Assembly: GCF_012223425.1 (NCBI RefSeq)
Contig: NZ_CP038799.1
Span: 3,828,249-3,892,248, forward strand
DNA: 64,000 nt
Source of the DNA: Mycolicibacterium frederiksbergense
GTDB lineage: Bacteria; Actinomycetota; Actinomycetes; Mycobacteriales; Mycobacteriaceae
Direction: 5' to 3'
Both the position numbers and the translations under genes were made by a program. Under the pieces are notes generated by a model, which ran no database searches, had not been told where the DNA came from, and was given only the letters and a program-made list of their open reading frames with translations. Shown one piece after another: positions 25,599 through 34,455 of this stretch; position 1 is the stretch's first letter; each line of letters starts with the position of its first letter.

Positions 25599-26042
25599 GT
25601 GAAAAGCCGCATTGCCGTTGTGTTTATCGTCGGCATCTGCGCCCTGGCCACCGCCTGCAGCCAGACGCCGGAGCAGACACCCTCCACCACAGTCATCTCA
25701 ACGAGCAGAGCCCCGGTTACAGCACCAGCGCCGCCGGCGAGCCCCACCCCGGGCATATCGGTAGCCCCGGCGGCGCCGGGCGTGAACGGAGCCGACGGGT
25801 CTACCGGCAACGACCTTTCGCCGCAATACTGCGCACAGAATGAAGACCCCGGCTGCCCGGTGGGAACCTATGTTGGTCCTGACGCCATCCCCAACCCCAA
25901 CGGGGACGGGTCCTATGTGCCGTGCGAAGGAACGATCTGCACCAACCCCGATTACGGCGCAGGCCCCGACCCCGAACAGGTTGACCCAGGCGGCCCGGTC
26001 GACGATATCCCCGAACCCGGTCAGGACATGGAGTCTCCGTGA
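25599..26042 (+). CDS. Putative lipoprotein with Pro/Thr-rich linker
   Basis: A GTG at 25599 behind AGGAGAAATC opens a 147-residue protein. The leader MKSRIAVVFIVGICALATAC holds a lipobox (LATAC), so Cys20 is the likely lipidation site. A Pro/Thr/Ser linker of about 40 residues follows. The short cysteine-containing C-terminus (YCAQNEDPGCPVGTYVGPDA, PCEGTICTNPDYG) has four cysteines that could form two disulfides. No family is recognised. Its end overlaps by four bases an upstream-extended frame of the next gene. Confidence 0.6.
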   Translation: MKSRIAVVFIVGICALATACSQTPEQTPSTTVISTSRAPVTAPAPPASPTPGISVAPAAPGVNGADGSTGNDLSPQYCAQNEDPGCPVGTYVGPDAIPNPNGDGSYVPCEGTICTNPDYGAGPDPEQVDPGGPVDDIPEPGQDMESP

Positions 26043-26131
26043 CCGCGCACGACGTCGACGCGCGATTCGGCGATGCCGTAAAAGATCCTGTGAGCGAGTA
26101 CGACACACCGACAACCCCACGAGGAACGACC

Positions 26132-26461
26132 ATGGCCTCCCCGCTGTGCCCGGAAGTACGCGCCCTTATCGACGCCGTCAACCTCGGCGACACCGACGCC
26201 TTCCTCGCCGCCTTCACCCCACACCTGAGTGTCGTCGACGACTGGGGGCGAAAGTTCCACGGAGCCCAGGACATCCGGAGTTGGAGTGATGCCGAGTTCA
26301 TCGGAAAAGAGGTGAGGCTGAAGGTGATTCACTTCTACTCCACCGCGGACGCCGAAGTCACCGTCATCGCGGAGGTCGGCGGCAACGGTTTCAACGGCCC
26401 CAGCACCTTCGCATTCCGGGTGTCCGACGACAAGGTCGCCGAAATGCAGATCACTGCCTGA
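26132..26461 (+). CDS. SnoaL/NTF2-like small protein
   Basis: From ATG 26132 (MASPLCPEVRALIDAVNLGD), placed after GAGGAACGACC, the product has 109 residues. The first helix, TDAFLAAFTPHLSVVDDWGR, then KFHGAQDIRSWSDAEFIGKE and strands such as VKVIHFYSTADAEVTVIAEV fit the cone-shaped NTF2/SnoaL fold. An in-frame upstream extension to 26039 has no family character. The ligand or reaction is unknown. Confidence 0.65.
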   Translation: MASPLCPEVRALIDAVNLGDTDAFLAAFTPHLSVVDDWGRKFHGAQDIRSWSDAEFIGKEVRLKVIHFYSTADAEVTVIAEVGGNGFNGPSTFAFRVSDDKVAEMQITA

Positions 26462-26645
26462 CATTCGATCTGACGGCGGCCACGGCCGCACCCCGGCTTA
26501 CCCGGCCGGGACAGGCTCACCGCTGCGGGCCGATTCAGTCGAGGGTCTGCGGGAGTTCTTCTCACACTCCTCGATAGGTCCGCAGTCCCGACTGCGCCGT
26601 CGCGGTCGCTCGCTACGAAGACATGCTGCGCCCTGTCGCCGGGGT

Positions 26646-27005
26646 TCAGCCCGTCACGGTGAGGGGCAGGCTCACGAAACCACCGCGGCCGGTGACCGCC
26701 AGCAGGTAGCGACCGTTCACGGGCACGGGCAGTTTCAGCGGGTAGAACACGAAACCGACCTCACCGCCCAGGCTGGACTCGGGGGCCTCGAACTGCACGT
26801 CGAGCGCCCCGCCGACCGGATCGGTGAAGCGGACGTCGATCGTCGCGGACCGATCGGAGGGCTCGGGCTGGATCAGCACCACCAGGACCGGCTCGACGAG
26901 GCGTTGCGGTCCCGCCTGACATGACGTGATGACGCCGCCCTGCACGTTGAGTTTGTTGTCGACGACCGAGGCGGATTCGGCGAGCAGGGCGCCGGTGACG
27001 ATCAT
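26646..27005 (-). CDS. DUF6941-like conserved hypothetical protein
   Basis: This 119-residue beta-rich protein begins MIVTGALLAESASVVDNKLN then VQGGVITSC. It continues with strands such as PVLVVLIQPEPSDRSATIDV and a C-terminus GRYLLAVTGRGGFVSLPLTV. The opening 'A..A.V.D.KL.v.GG' and closing strand pattern match a widespread actinobacterial family of unknown function. It stands alone, divergent from the CmtR-like gene. Confidence 0.5.
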   Translation of the reverse strand: MIVTGALLAESASVVDNKLNVQGGVITSCQAGPQRLVEPVLVVLIQPEPSDRSATIDVRFTDPVGGALDVQFEAPESSLGGEVGFVFYPLKLPVPVNGRYLLAVTGRGGFVSLPLTVTG

Positions 27006-27063
27006 CGCTCAACGGTAACCGTGATCGCAGGTCCGTGTCTGCTCGTCCCGGGGCAGCATCGCA

Positions 27064-27087
27064 ATAGTACAGAAAACGATGTACTAT
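27064..27087. promoter_or_regulatory. Palindromic operator for the CmtR-like repressor
   Basis: ATAGTAC (27064-27070) and GTACTAT (27081-27087) form a perfect inverted repeat with a 10-bp spacer, just before the ArsR-family start at 27094. AT-rich 7-10-7 palindromes of this type are typical ArsR/CmtR operators. It overlaps an alternative ATG at 27079, which makes that start unlikely. Confidence 0.7.
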
Positions 27088-27093
27088 CCCGGG

Positions 27094-27432
27094 ATGCGAA
27101 CACTGGTGCATACCGACGCCCTGGCCCGATTCGGTCATGCGCTCTCCGACTCCACCCGCGCACAGATACTGCTCTCCCTGAACGAGGCGCCCGGCTACCC
27201 CTCGGAGCTTGCCGAGCGGCTGGGGGTGTCGCGTCAGATCCTGTCCAACCACCTGGCCTGCCTGCGTGGCTGCGGGCTGGTGGTCGCCGTACCGGAGGGG
27301 CGGCGCACCCGATATGAATTGGCCGACAGTCGTATCGGCGATGCACTCACCGATCTGATGGGTCTGGTGCTCGCCGTCGACCCGAACTGCTGCTGCGCCG
27401 GGGTGGACGGCACCGGCTGCGGGTGCTGCTGA
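27094..27432 (+). CDS. ArsR/SmtB-family metal-sensing repressor, CmtR-like
   Basis: From ATG 27094 (MRTLVHTDALARFGHALSDS) the product has 112 residues. The winged helix includes YPSELAERLGVSRQILSNHL then ACLRGCGLVVAVPEGRRTRY. The two cysteines in ACLRGCG match the helix-4 metal-binding Cys pair of the mycobacterial Cd(II)/Pb(II) sensor CmtR. The C-terminus is exceptionally Cys-rich (CCCAGVDGTGCGCC). It overlaps the cation transporter gene (TGATG), which it probably represses through the palindrome at 27064-27087. Confidence 0.85.
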   Translation: MRTLVHTDALARFGHALSDSTRAQILLSLNEAPGYPSELAERLGVSRQILSNHLACLRGCGLVVAVPEGRRTRYELADSRIGDALTDLMGLVLAVDPNCCCAGVDGTGCGCC

Positions 27433-28079
27433 TGGCCCGGGAGCCCGTCCTCGCGCCGGGACGTCGGGCGGTGTTGGCGAGGCGGATCCGCTGGTTCGTC
27501 GCGGCGACCATCGGCTACAACGTGATCGAAGCGGTCGTGGCGCTGACCGAGGGTGCGCGGGTGTCCTCCAGTGCGCTCATCGGTTTCGGGCTGGACTCCG
27601 TGATCGAGGTGTCCTCGGCGGCGGCCGTCGCGTGGCAGTTCTCCGGCCGGGACCCCGAGGTCCGGGAGCGGACCGCGCTGCGGCTCATCGCCTTCTCGTT
27701 CTTCGGCCTGGCGAGCTTCGTGGCGGTCGACGCGGTGCGCTCGCTGCTCGGTGGGCAGGAGGCGCGGCACAGCACCATCGGTATCGCGCTTGCGGCAGTG
27801 AGCCTGGCCGTCATGCCGGTGCTGTCATGGGCGCAGCGCCGCGCCGGCCGCGAACTGGGTTCTCTTTCTGCGGTGGCCGATTCCAAGCAGACGCTGTTGT
27901 GCACCTATCTGTCGGGTGTGCTCCTGCTCGGTTTGGTACTCAACAGTGCGTTCGGTTGGTCATGGGCGGATCCGGTGGCGGCCCTGGTGATTGCCGCCGT
28001 CGCGGTCAAGGAGGGCCGTGACGCGTGGCGTGGCGACACCTGCTGTGCGCCGATTCCCGAGACCCGGTGCTGCGACTGA
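27432..28079 (+). CDS. Cation efflux (CDF-like) membrane transporter
   Basis: From ATG 27432 the product has 215 residues and about five to six spans. Visible segments include WFVAATIGYNVIEAVVALTE, ALIGFGLDSVIEVSSAAAVA and ADSKQTLLCTYLSGVLLLGL. The metal site of CDF proteins is usually HxxxD/DxxxD; here the first motif is GLDSVIE and the second is ADSKQTLLCT, a divergent set. The C-terminus is Cys-rich (DTCCAPIPETRCCD). Coupling to a CmtR-like sensor argues for heavy-metal export. It lacks the cytoplasmic C-terminal domain of full CDFs. Confidence 0.75.
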   Translation: MAREPVLAPGRRAVLARRIRWFVAATIGYNVIEAVVALTEGARVSSSALIGFGLDSVIEVSSAAAVAWQFSGRDPEVRERTALRLIAFSFFGLASFVAVDAVRSLLGGQEARHSTIGIALAAVSLAVMPVLSWAQRRAGRELGSLSAVADSKQTLLCTYLSGVLLLGLVLNSAFGWSWADPVAALVIAAVAVKEGRDAWRGDTCCAPIPETRCCD

Positions 28080-28102
28080 GTCAATGGCCTTAACGTTGCG
28101 CC

Positions 28103-28474
28103 ATGAGCTTCTACGAGGTCATCGAAACGGTCGGCAAGGTGATCGACGGGATCGGGGTGGCGGTGATCGCGCTGGGCGCGATCTTCGCCGGCGTCGTGAC
28201 GGTCCGCAAGATGCTGGGCCGCTCCGGCGATGCCTACCGGTTCTTCCGGGAGCAGCTGGGCCGCTCCATTCTGCTCGGCCTGGAATTCCTGGTGGCCGCC
28301 GACATCATCCGCACGGTCGCGCTGACACCCACCTGGCAGAGCGTGGTGGTGCTGGCCGGGATCGTGTTGATCCGGACCTTCCTCAGCTTCTCCCTCGAGG
28401 TGGAGATCAGCGGCCGGTGGCCGTGGCAACAGAAGGTCAAGCCGACAGATAATGTTGTCCCACAACGGGACTAA
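28103..28474 (+). CDS. DUF1622 family membrane protein
   Basis: This 123-residue protein has an amphipathic N-terminus (MSFYEVIETVGKVIDGIGVA) and membrane spans. It shows the family segments YRFFREQLGRSILLGLEFLV, AADIIRTVALTPTWQSVVVL and AGIVLIRTFLSFSLEVEISG, which are diagnostic of DUF1622. Function unknown. Its last bases overlap, tail to tail, the 3' end of the DUF427 gene. Confidence 0.85.
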   Translation: MSFYEVIETVGKVIDGIGVAVIALGAIFAGVVTVRKMLGRSGDAYRFFREQLGRSILLGLEFLVAADIIRTVALTPTWQSVVVLAGIVLIRTFLSFSLEVEISGRWPWQQKVKPTDNVVPQRD

Positions 28475-29241
28475 CTCATGTGGGTGACAGCGCGCGGTAG
28501 CCGCACACCGTCGACCACGATGTCCACCTTCTCGTTGTAGAACGCGATCAGCCCGGCGATCCTGGAGACCGCGCCGAGCGGATACTGGTACATCCACGCG
28601 AGGTCAGCGTGGACCGCCTCGCCCACGTGCACCGACCAGTACGCCGAGGTGACGCCCTTGTACGGGCAGGTCGTCTGTGTAGGGCTGGGTTGCAGATGCT
28701 GCATCGAGACATCGGTGGGATCGATGTAATACCGTGTCGGCAGGCCGGTTTCGAAGAGCAGGACCGGGCTGCGGGTGTCGGCCAGCACAGCACCATCGAG
28801 TTCCACCCGCACGTGACGGTGCGAGCGCAGGGCATCCAGGCGCGCGTACGGGCTGCGGGGATGGCCGTATATCCGCTCGTCCTCCTCGAACCACTCCAGG
28901 CTGTCCCATTCGAAACGCACATACCCGGGTAGCAGCCCGTCACCCTCGTCGAAGACGCGGGCCGCCGACGCGTATACCTGGCCACCGGCATGCAGCGAAT
29001 GCGACCGGAACGCTCCGAACTGGGCGCGCTGGGGGTGCTGGTCATCGATGAGCAACTGGGTGTTCACATCGCCGAGTGGGACGTAATAGTGCGGGTAATA
29101 GGGGATTTCCCACACGTAGCGCGCACCGAGGGTGTCGAAGACCAACTCGGCGCCGGCGTAGCCGCGAATCCGGCGGGGGACAGGTTCGACCCGCCCGCGC
29201 TCGGTGGCCGGCTGCGGGTAGTCCCGTTCCGGTGTCTTCAT
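28471..29241 (-). CDS. DUF427 domain protein (two tandem domains)
   Basis: This 256-residue protein contains two DUF427 units. The first includes GAELVFDTLGARYVWEIPYY then PHYYVPLGDV. The second includes RVELDGAVLADTRSPVLLFE, PTRYYIDPTDVSMQHLQPSP, TQTTCPYKGVTSAYWSV and AWMYQYPLGAVSRIAGLIAF then YNEKVDIVVDG. DUF427 proteins are soluble and of unsettled function. The gene overlaps the end of the upstream acyltransferase gene by four bases, which implies one transcript. Confidence 0.85.
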   Translation of the reverse strand: MKTPERDYPQPATERGRVEPVPRRIRGYAGAELVFDTLGARYVWEIPYYPHYYVPLGDVNTQLLIDDQHPQRAQFGAFRSHSLHAGGQVYASAARVFDEGDGLLPGYVRFEWDSLEWFEEDERIYGHPRSPYARLDALRSHRHVRVELDGAVLADTRSPVLLFETGLPTRYYIDPTDVSMQHLQPSPTQTTCPYKGVTSAYWSVHVGEAVHADLAWMYQYPLGAVSRIAGLIAFYNEKVDIVVDGVRLPRAVTHMS

Positions 29242-30380
29242 CTCTTGTTCCTTTCTGAGATCGGCGCCCGCGTCCAGCGGTGCAACAACCAGGCCGCCGG
29301 TACCGTCATCGCCATGGTGACCAGGAACAGTCCCGGCATCGACCCGGTGAACGTGGGCCAGCGCAGCACCTCGGCCATCGCGAACTCCATCGCGATCACG
29401 TGCAACAGGAAGATCTCGTACGAGATCTCACCCAGCCACACCACCGGCCGGGCACTGAGCAGTCCTGCGTAGGTGCTTCCCGGATCCAGCACCAGCGGCG
29501 CCAGCAGCCCGACCGCGACCACCGCGTAGAGGACTGTCCTGAGTACCCGCTGCCACGGCTCGACCTCGATCACGGTGACGTCGCCGGCGATCGGCAGCGC
29601 CACCACCAGCAGCGCGGCCACCGCTATCGGTACCGCGAGATAGGCGCGACAGCGCGTGCCGAGCACCTGCAGCACCACCAGCGCCATGCCGCCCACGAAG
29701 TAGATGAGGTGCGCAGGCAGCCAGATGGTCGCCGACGGCGGTAGCACGTCGGTGATGGTCGGCAGCAGCAGCCACACCGGCGTCACGGCACCCAGTACGG
29801 CCAGACCTGCCAGCAACAGACCCGGTCGCCACGCTCTGCGGCACAGCACTGTCAGCAACAGCCCGGCCAGCAGTGGCAGCGCCGCATAGAACGCGACTTC
29901 GACTGCCAGGCTCCACATCTGGGTCAGACCCTGGTGCATCTCGGCGTAGTACAGCGGGGGGTAGATCTGGGTCAGTGTGAGGTGCTTGAGCAGTCCGAGC
30001 CAGCTGTGACCGGGGTTGGGGCCGGCGTAGCGGAACTCATAGATCGCGAAGGCGATGAGCACCGTGATGACGTACGCCGGTGCGATGCGACGCACCCGCC
30101 GACGGGCATAGCGGCGCACCGAGGGGTCGGGTGTTCCCTGCGCGGTGGCCAGCACCCAGGGCCGGAACAACAGGTAGCCCGACAACACGAAGAAGATCGG
30201 GACGCCGACTTCCAGGCGCGCGTAGAGCTGGCCGAGGTAACCGTCGTCGAGGTGGCCGGTCCCGAAGGCGGCGTGGGTGGCGACGATCAGCAGGGCGGCC
30301 AGTGCGCGCAAACCGGTCAGCGATGCCACCCGACTCGTGGCGGCACGGTCGGTCACCGGCACATCGCCTGTCGCGCGCAT
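29238..30380 (-). CDS. Acyltransferase-3 (OafA/YrhL) family membrane acyltransferase
   Basis: From ATG 30380 (MRATGDVPVTD) the product has 380 residues and about ten spans. Family motifs include SLTGLRALAALLIVATHAAF (with the conserved RxxAxxxV..H), GVPIFFVLSGYLLFRPW and the catalytic-region Glu-type motif MWSLAVEVAFYAALP. The C-terminus has WLGEISYEIFLLHVIAMEFA. Such proteins O-acylate sugars or lipids at the cell envelope. The target is unknown. An upstream in-frame stretch to 30569 is Cys/Arg-rich and antisense to the next gene, so it is not included. Confidence 0.85.
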   Translation of the reverse strand: MRATGDVPVTDRAATSRVASLTGLRALAALLIVATHAAFGTGHLDDGYLGQLYARLEVGVPIFFVLSGYLLFRPWVLATAQGTPDPSVRRYARRRVRRIAPAYVITVLIAFAIYEFRYAGPNPGHSWLGLLKHLTLTQIYPPLYYAEMHQGLTQMWSLAVEVAFYAALPLLAGLLLTVLCRRAWRPGLLLAGLAVLGAVTPVWLLLPTITDVLPPSATIWLPAHLIYFVGGMALVVLQVLGTRCRAYLAVPIAVAALLVVALPIAGDVTVIEVEPWQRVLRTVLYAVVAVGLLAPLVLDPGSTYAGLLSARPVVWLGEISYEIFLLHVIAMEFAMAEVLRWPTFTGSMPGLFLVTMAMTVPAAWLLHRWTRAPISERNKR

Positions 30381-30423
30381 CAGGTCCTCAGCGTGCAGAT
30401 GGCACCCGCACCCTCCGCAGGAT

Positions 30424-31290
30424 TCATGACGCCGGCAACCCCGCGGACAACCGGGACAGCACATCGAGATGCGCGTCGACGGTGGCGAGCCCCGCGCCCA
30501 TGGTGTTGATGGACAGATGTGAAGCGCCGGCCTGCGCCCAGGCGATGACCTCGCGTCGCGTCGCATCATCGTCGCCGCGCCACGCGACTCGGCCCTCCAT
30601 GCCGATCGCGGATGGATCGCGGCCCGCGCCCGCGGCGGCCTCGGCGAGCACCGCGCGGGCGTGGTCGAGCCCCGGCCCGGGCGACATCATCGGGAACCAG
30701 CCATCGGCCACGCGGCCCGCGCGCCGGTAGCCCGCATCGGACGCCGAGCCGATCCAGACCGGGATCGGTCGTTGCACCGGCAACGGTGCCAGGCCCGCGC
30801 CGGTGATGCGGTGGAAGCGGCCGTCCACCGTCACCGATGGTTCGGTCCACAGCCGGCGCAGCACAGCTATCTGCTCCTCTGAGCGCCTCCCGCGGTTGCC
30901 GAAGTCTTCACCGAGCGCCTCGTATTCCACCGCGTTCCAGCCGATTCCGATGCCGAGCCGCAGGCGGCCGGCGCTGAGCAGGTCGACCTCGGCGGCCTGC
31001 TTGGCGACCAGTGCGGTCTGGCGCTGGGGAAGGATGATCACCCCGGTGACCAGTTCGATCGTCGTGGTGACGGCAGCCAGGTAGCCAAACATCACCAGCG
31101 GTTCGTGGAACGTGGTGTGCACGTCATAGGGCCCGGCCCAGCCGGCGTGCACGTGCGGGTCGGCGCCGACCACATGGTCGTAGGCGAGGATGTGGGTGAA
31201 GCCCAGCTCCTCGACCCGTTGGCCGTAGGCGCGCACCGCACCGGCATCGCCGCCCAGTTCTGTCTGGGGAAAAACCACACCGATCCGCAT
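30424..31290 (-). CDS. LLM-class F420-dependent oxidoreductase
   Basis: From ATG 31290 (MRIGVVFPQTELGGDAGAVR) the product has 288 residues. It has the luciferase-like TIM barrel: YGQRVEELGFTHILAYDHVV, VTTTIELVTGVIILPQRQTA and LVAKQAAEVDLLSAGRLRLG, then IGIGWNAVEYEALGEDF. The short subfamily with these sequences is typically F420-dependent in mycobacteria. Upstream sequence to 31509 is in frame but overlaps the divergent glycosidase and lacks family character. The substrate is unknown. Confidence 0.85.
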   Translation of the reverse strand: MRIGVVFPQTELGGDAGAVRAYGQRVEELGFTHILAYDHVVGADPHVHAGWAGPYDVHTTFHEPLVMFGYLAAVTTTIELVTGVIILPQRQTALVAKQAAEVDLLSAGRLRLGIGIGWNAVEYEALGEDFGNRGRRSEEQIAVLRRLWTEPSVTVDGRFHRITGAGLAPLPVQRPIPVWIGSASDAGYRRAGRVADGWFPMMSPGPGLDHARAVLAEAAAGAGRDPSAIGMEGRVAWRGDDDATRREVIAWAQAGASHLSINTMGAGLATVDAHLDVLSRLSAGLPAS

Positions 31291-31399
31291 ATCCACACCG
31301 TATCCGGACCGTGACCGGGGGTTTTCGACACGCCGAATTGGGTGCGGTGCTTCGGTCGGCACTTCCGTTAGAAATAACGTCATATTTGAGAAGGGTCGG

Positions 31400-32947
31400 G
31401 TGAATGTGAGTACGGTGCGCGGCGGAAGAATATTCCAACGCCGCAAATTAATGCGCGCGGCGCTGGCCGCCATTGTCTCCGGACTCTGCGTCGTCGCTCT
31501 GATCTCCACTCCGACCTCGCAACGGCACCGTCAGGTGTTCACCGACAACGTCGCCGTCCTCAGCAATACAGCCACCACACTCGGCTTCGCTGACTCCCAG
31601 ATCTTCTTCTACAACGACGCCGAAGTCGCCGCCACGGTGCAGCGCTGGGTGCAGAACAATATCCGCACCGTGCGTATCGGCATTCCGTGGGCCGGCGTCG
31701 AGGCGCTCCAAGGCCGCTACGACTGGTCGAAGTCCGACCGGGTTGTCGCTGCTGCGGCGGCGGCAAACATCTCCATCATCTGTGCGATCACCTCCAGCCC
31801 GTGGTGGGCCAAGGCGTGGAACGCCCTCCCGCCGCACGGTCGTCCCGCCTCGCCGGACCAGTACGGGAAATTCACCGCGAAAGTCGCGGAACGGTACAAG
31901 GGCAAAATTGCGGCATACGAGATATGGAACGAACCCAATGGCGTATTCGGATATCACCCGGCACCGGATCCGTCCGGATACACCGATCTGTTGAAGGCTG
32001 CCTATCCGCGGATCAAAGCCGTCGATCCGGCCGCCATTGTCGTCGGCGGGGTGCTGGGGTCCGGAAAGAGCTGGGGCTCGTGGACGATTGATCCGGTGAC
32101 GTTTCTGACCCGCATGTACGCCGCGGGTGCGCAACCGTTCTTCGACGCGTTGTCCTATCACCCGTACAGCTACACCATGAAATTCTCCCAAGGCATGTTG
32201 CAGGCGGATTCCCCGGTGGATCAACTGGTTCGGATGCGCAGGGTGATGCTGGACCAGGGTGACGGTCCCAAGAAGATCTGGGTGTCCGAATACGGTGCTC
32301 CCACCAACCGGGTGAACGAGGCGACGCAGGCGGCCTTCATCTCGGACATGATCAGCACCTGGCAGGAACTCCCGTACGCCGGTCCGCTGATGCTCTACAC
32401 CACACGGGATCTCAACAGCTCCAGCCGATCCGATGACGACCGGTTCGGTCTCTACCGGTCGGACTGGGTGCCCAAGGCCGCACAGCAGGTCGTGGCATCC
32501 CCACCCGGCGTCGGCGTGAACTATCAGCGGTTCGCGGCCTTCACCGATCCGAGCTTCGGGGAGGTGCTGAGCCCCGTCTACACGGGTCCCTTCAAGGTGC
32601 CGACACAACTGCGTACCCTGGGCACGCTGTGGGAGGTTTCGCCCGGCACGATCGTGGCGTCCCCGACGCCGGTTGCCGACCTGGTGCGCAAGAAGAAGAT
32701 CCTGCCGAAGGCGACGTTCAGGGACGGCTATCAGGATTTCGGTGGCTGGCAGCCGTTCCGGGTCTGGTACTCGCCGGAGACCGGCCTGCACACCGCAAGT
32801 GTGGAGTTCGCCAAGAAATGGGTGCCGGAACTGGGACTGGCGACGTCCTCGGAGAAATGGGTCAACGGCGCCACCAGGGTGACGTTCCAGCGCGGAGTCA
32901 TGACCTGGCGGCCGTTTGTGGGCGTGAAGGTGTACCGCTCCCAGTAG
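31400..32947 (+). CDS. Exported glycoside hydrolase, clan GH-A type (PslG/GH39-like)
   Basis: The start is GTG 31400 (or 31406) behind AAGGG. The 515-residue protein has an N-terminal membrane anchor or signal (RAALAAIVSGLCVVALISTP). The barrel contains VQRWVQNNIRTVRIGIPWAG, the acid/base segment KIAAYEIWNEPNG and the nucleophile segment KKIWVSEYGAP, the two Glu residues of clan GH-A retaining glycosidases. The C-terminal 100 residues form a separate domain (DGYQDFGGWQPFRVWYSPET, VTFQRGVMTWRPFVGVKVY) that may bind sugars or the cell wall. It could process an envelope polysaccharide; this is inference. Confidence 0.8.
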   Translation: MNVSTVRGGRIFQRRKLMRAALAAIVSGLCVVALISTPTSQRHRQVFTDNVAVLSNTATTLGFADSQIFFYNDAEVAATVQRWVQNNIRTVRIGIPWAGVEALQGRYDWSKSDRVVAAAAAANISIICAITSSPWWAKAWNALPPHGRPASPDQYGKFTAKVAERYKGKIAAYEIWNEPNGVFGYHPAPDPSGYTDLLKAAYPRIKAVDPAAIVVGGVLGSGKSWGSWTIDPVTFLTRMYAAGAQPFFDALSYHPYSYTMKFSQGMLQADSPVDQLVRMRRVMLDQGDGPKKIWVSEYGAPTNRVNEATQAAFISDMISTWQELPYAGPLMLYTTRDLNSSSRSDDDRFGLYRSDWVPKAAQQVVASPPGVGVNYQRFAAFTDPSFGEVLSPVYTGPFKVPTQLRTLGTLWEVSPGTIVASPTPVADLVRKKKILPKATFRDGYQDFGGWQPFRVWYSPETGLHTASVEFAKKWVPELGLATSSEKWVNGATRVTFQRGVMTWRPFVGVKVYRSQ

Positions 32948-33449
32948 CCCAGCCGTCAGCAACGCCGGGATCAGTCGGGCCTCGGCGGGTTTCCTGTTGT
33001 CCGCGGGATGCTGCCGCGGCACGGGCGGGTTCACGCTGCGGCAACTGGACAGCATTTGCGCAGATCTGATGTTTAGTTTGCTGCATACCGGAAACTGATG
33101 ATCTTGATCAGCGTGAGGCAAACGGCAAAGAGAAGCTGTGGCGCGGCAGCCAAATTCACCGTTGGCTATCTACGGGCAAGCGGTCAGACCGTCGGGGCTT
33201 CAGCACCCTGGCCGATGGTTCGCTGCATCGAAAGTGCCTATCAAATGGCGTTTTATCGAATTCCGACGCAGCGGCACGGGGGAGTGTGCAGGGTACTCGC
33301 GGCGGACCGCTCCCGGCCCTGCGGCAAATTAATTGTCACATCCGTCAATCACAAAAATGAGAAAAGTTAGCCGAGGGTCTGGTTTGCTGGGCAACGGTCG
33401 TGCTAACTTCTGGACGTTGGTTGGGGAATTTGCTGAAAGGGAGATCAAC
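32948..33449. other. Long intergenic region holding the promoter of the first repeat protein
   Basis: About 500 bp with no supportable gene. It is noticeably less G+C rich than the flanks, particularly 33240-33380. The last 50 bp (33400-33449) hold GTGCTAACTTC, a G-rich stretch, AATTTGCTG and AAAGGGAGA before the ATG. The same ordered elements occur before the paralogue at 34456. The rest shows no hairpin I trust. Confidence 0.5.
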
Positions 33450-33947
33450 ATGTGGGGACGTCAGGGAACGTCGGTTCGGATGATCGCTGCGACGGCCGTC
33501 GCCGGGGGCGGGATCGCCTTGGCCATGGGAGTGGCCACAGCAGGTGCAGGGGCCGCGTACGCGGAGACGGGGCAAACCGCCTCCAGCTCGAGTTCGAGCC
33601 CGAGCGCGAGTTCAAGCTCGAGCAGCAGCAGGTCGCCGCTGCAGCGCATCGGCCGGTTCGGCAGCAATCTGCAGCGCAACCTCGGGACCGTCGGAAGCAA
33701 TCTGCAGCGCAACCTGGGGCAGGTCGGCAGCGATGCCCAGCAAGGCCTCGGCACTGTCGGGACCAATCTGCTCATCAACGGTGGAACCTCGGCCAGTGAC
33801 GCGCAGCAGGGTCTGGGGCAGGTCGGCAGTGACGCGCAGCAAGGCCTCGGCCAGGTCGGCACCGACGTGTTGGTCAACGGCGGCACCGCGGCCAGCAACG
33901 CCCAGCAGAACCTCGGCGAGTTCGTCGGCAATATTCTGGGCGACTAG
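33450..33947 (+). CDS. Secreted repeat protein A (NLQRNLG / DAQQGLG repeats)
   Basis: The ATG at 33450 follows AAAGGGAGATCAAC. The 165-residue product has a signal peptide (GGGIALAMGVATAGAGAAYA), a Ser-rich stretch, and then a repeat domain made of 11-14-residue units such as FGSNLQRNLGTVGSNLQRNL, VGSDAQQGLGTV and GTNLLINGGTSASDAQ. The pattern Gly-x-Asn-Leu-Gln/Ala-x-x-Gly-x-Val-Gly recurs about ten times and could form a stacked fold. It has a tandem paralogue at 34456 and I recognise no characterised family. No cysteines are seen in the mature part. Confidence 0.75.
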   Translation: MWGRQGTSVRMIAATAVAGGGIALAMGVATAGAGAAYAETGQTASSSSSSPSASSSSSSSRSPLQRIGRFGSNLQRNLGTVGSNLQRNLGQVGSDAQQGLGTVGTNLLINGGTSASDAQQGLGQVGSDAQQGLGQVGTDVLVNGGTAASNAQQNLGEFVGNILGD

Positions 33948-33966
33948 TCCGACGTCGAGTGCGGCC

Positions 33967-33995
33967 GGGCAGCGGGTGCGTTTCTCCCGCTGCCC
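33967..33995 (+). terminator. Stem-loop terminator after repeat protein A
   Basis: GGGCAGCGGG (33967-33976) and CCCGCTGCCC (33986-33995) form a perfect 10-bp stem with a nine-base loop, 20 bp after the stop at 33947. There is no U-tract, as is usual for mycobacterial hairpin terminators. Confidence 0.7.
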
Positions 33996-34455
33996 GCCGT
34001 CATGTCCGGGCCATCACCTTTCGCGTGCGCGCTCGCTGTGGCATTCGCCGGATGCGCGGACCCCGCCGGCGGCCCAAGCCGGGGCGTCACCATTGCGTGC
34101 TGTTTGCCAGCCGGTCAGGAAAGGGTGCGTCGGCGTAAGTGCCGTGACCGCCACCGCGGGCGAGGCGGTAGCGCCAGCGAGTGCGGACGGCACCCAAGTG
34201 CCTGGTAATCGCCAAATTATCGTTCTCGTAAATACTTGCTGTGTTTCATGATCACTGTAATGCCAGTTCCAGGCCCTCTCTGCGGGGGCCGCCCGTGGCT
34301 GATAGCCAGCATGTGATCATTCGTCCAGCAAAGGCTGGCGAGGGTGAAATCGTGACCATATGTGCGTGATTTGTCCCGCCTCGGTGTGATCTACGGCACA
34401 CTTTCTGTGTTAACTTCAGCCTGTTCGTTTGAAATTTGCTGGAGGGAGACGAATC

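Noticed and set aside
30380-30569. N-terminal extension of the acyltransferase
   Set aside because: Cys/Arg-rich, overlaps the neighbouring oxidoreductase end and lacks family sequence; the ATG at 30380 fits the family start.
31448-33121. 557-codon minus-strand open frame
   Set aside because: Antisense to the glycosidase, whose catalytic motifs are clear on the plus strand.
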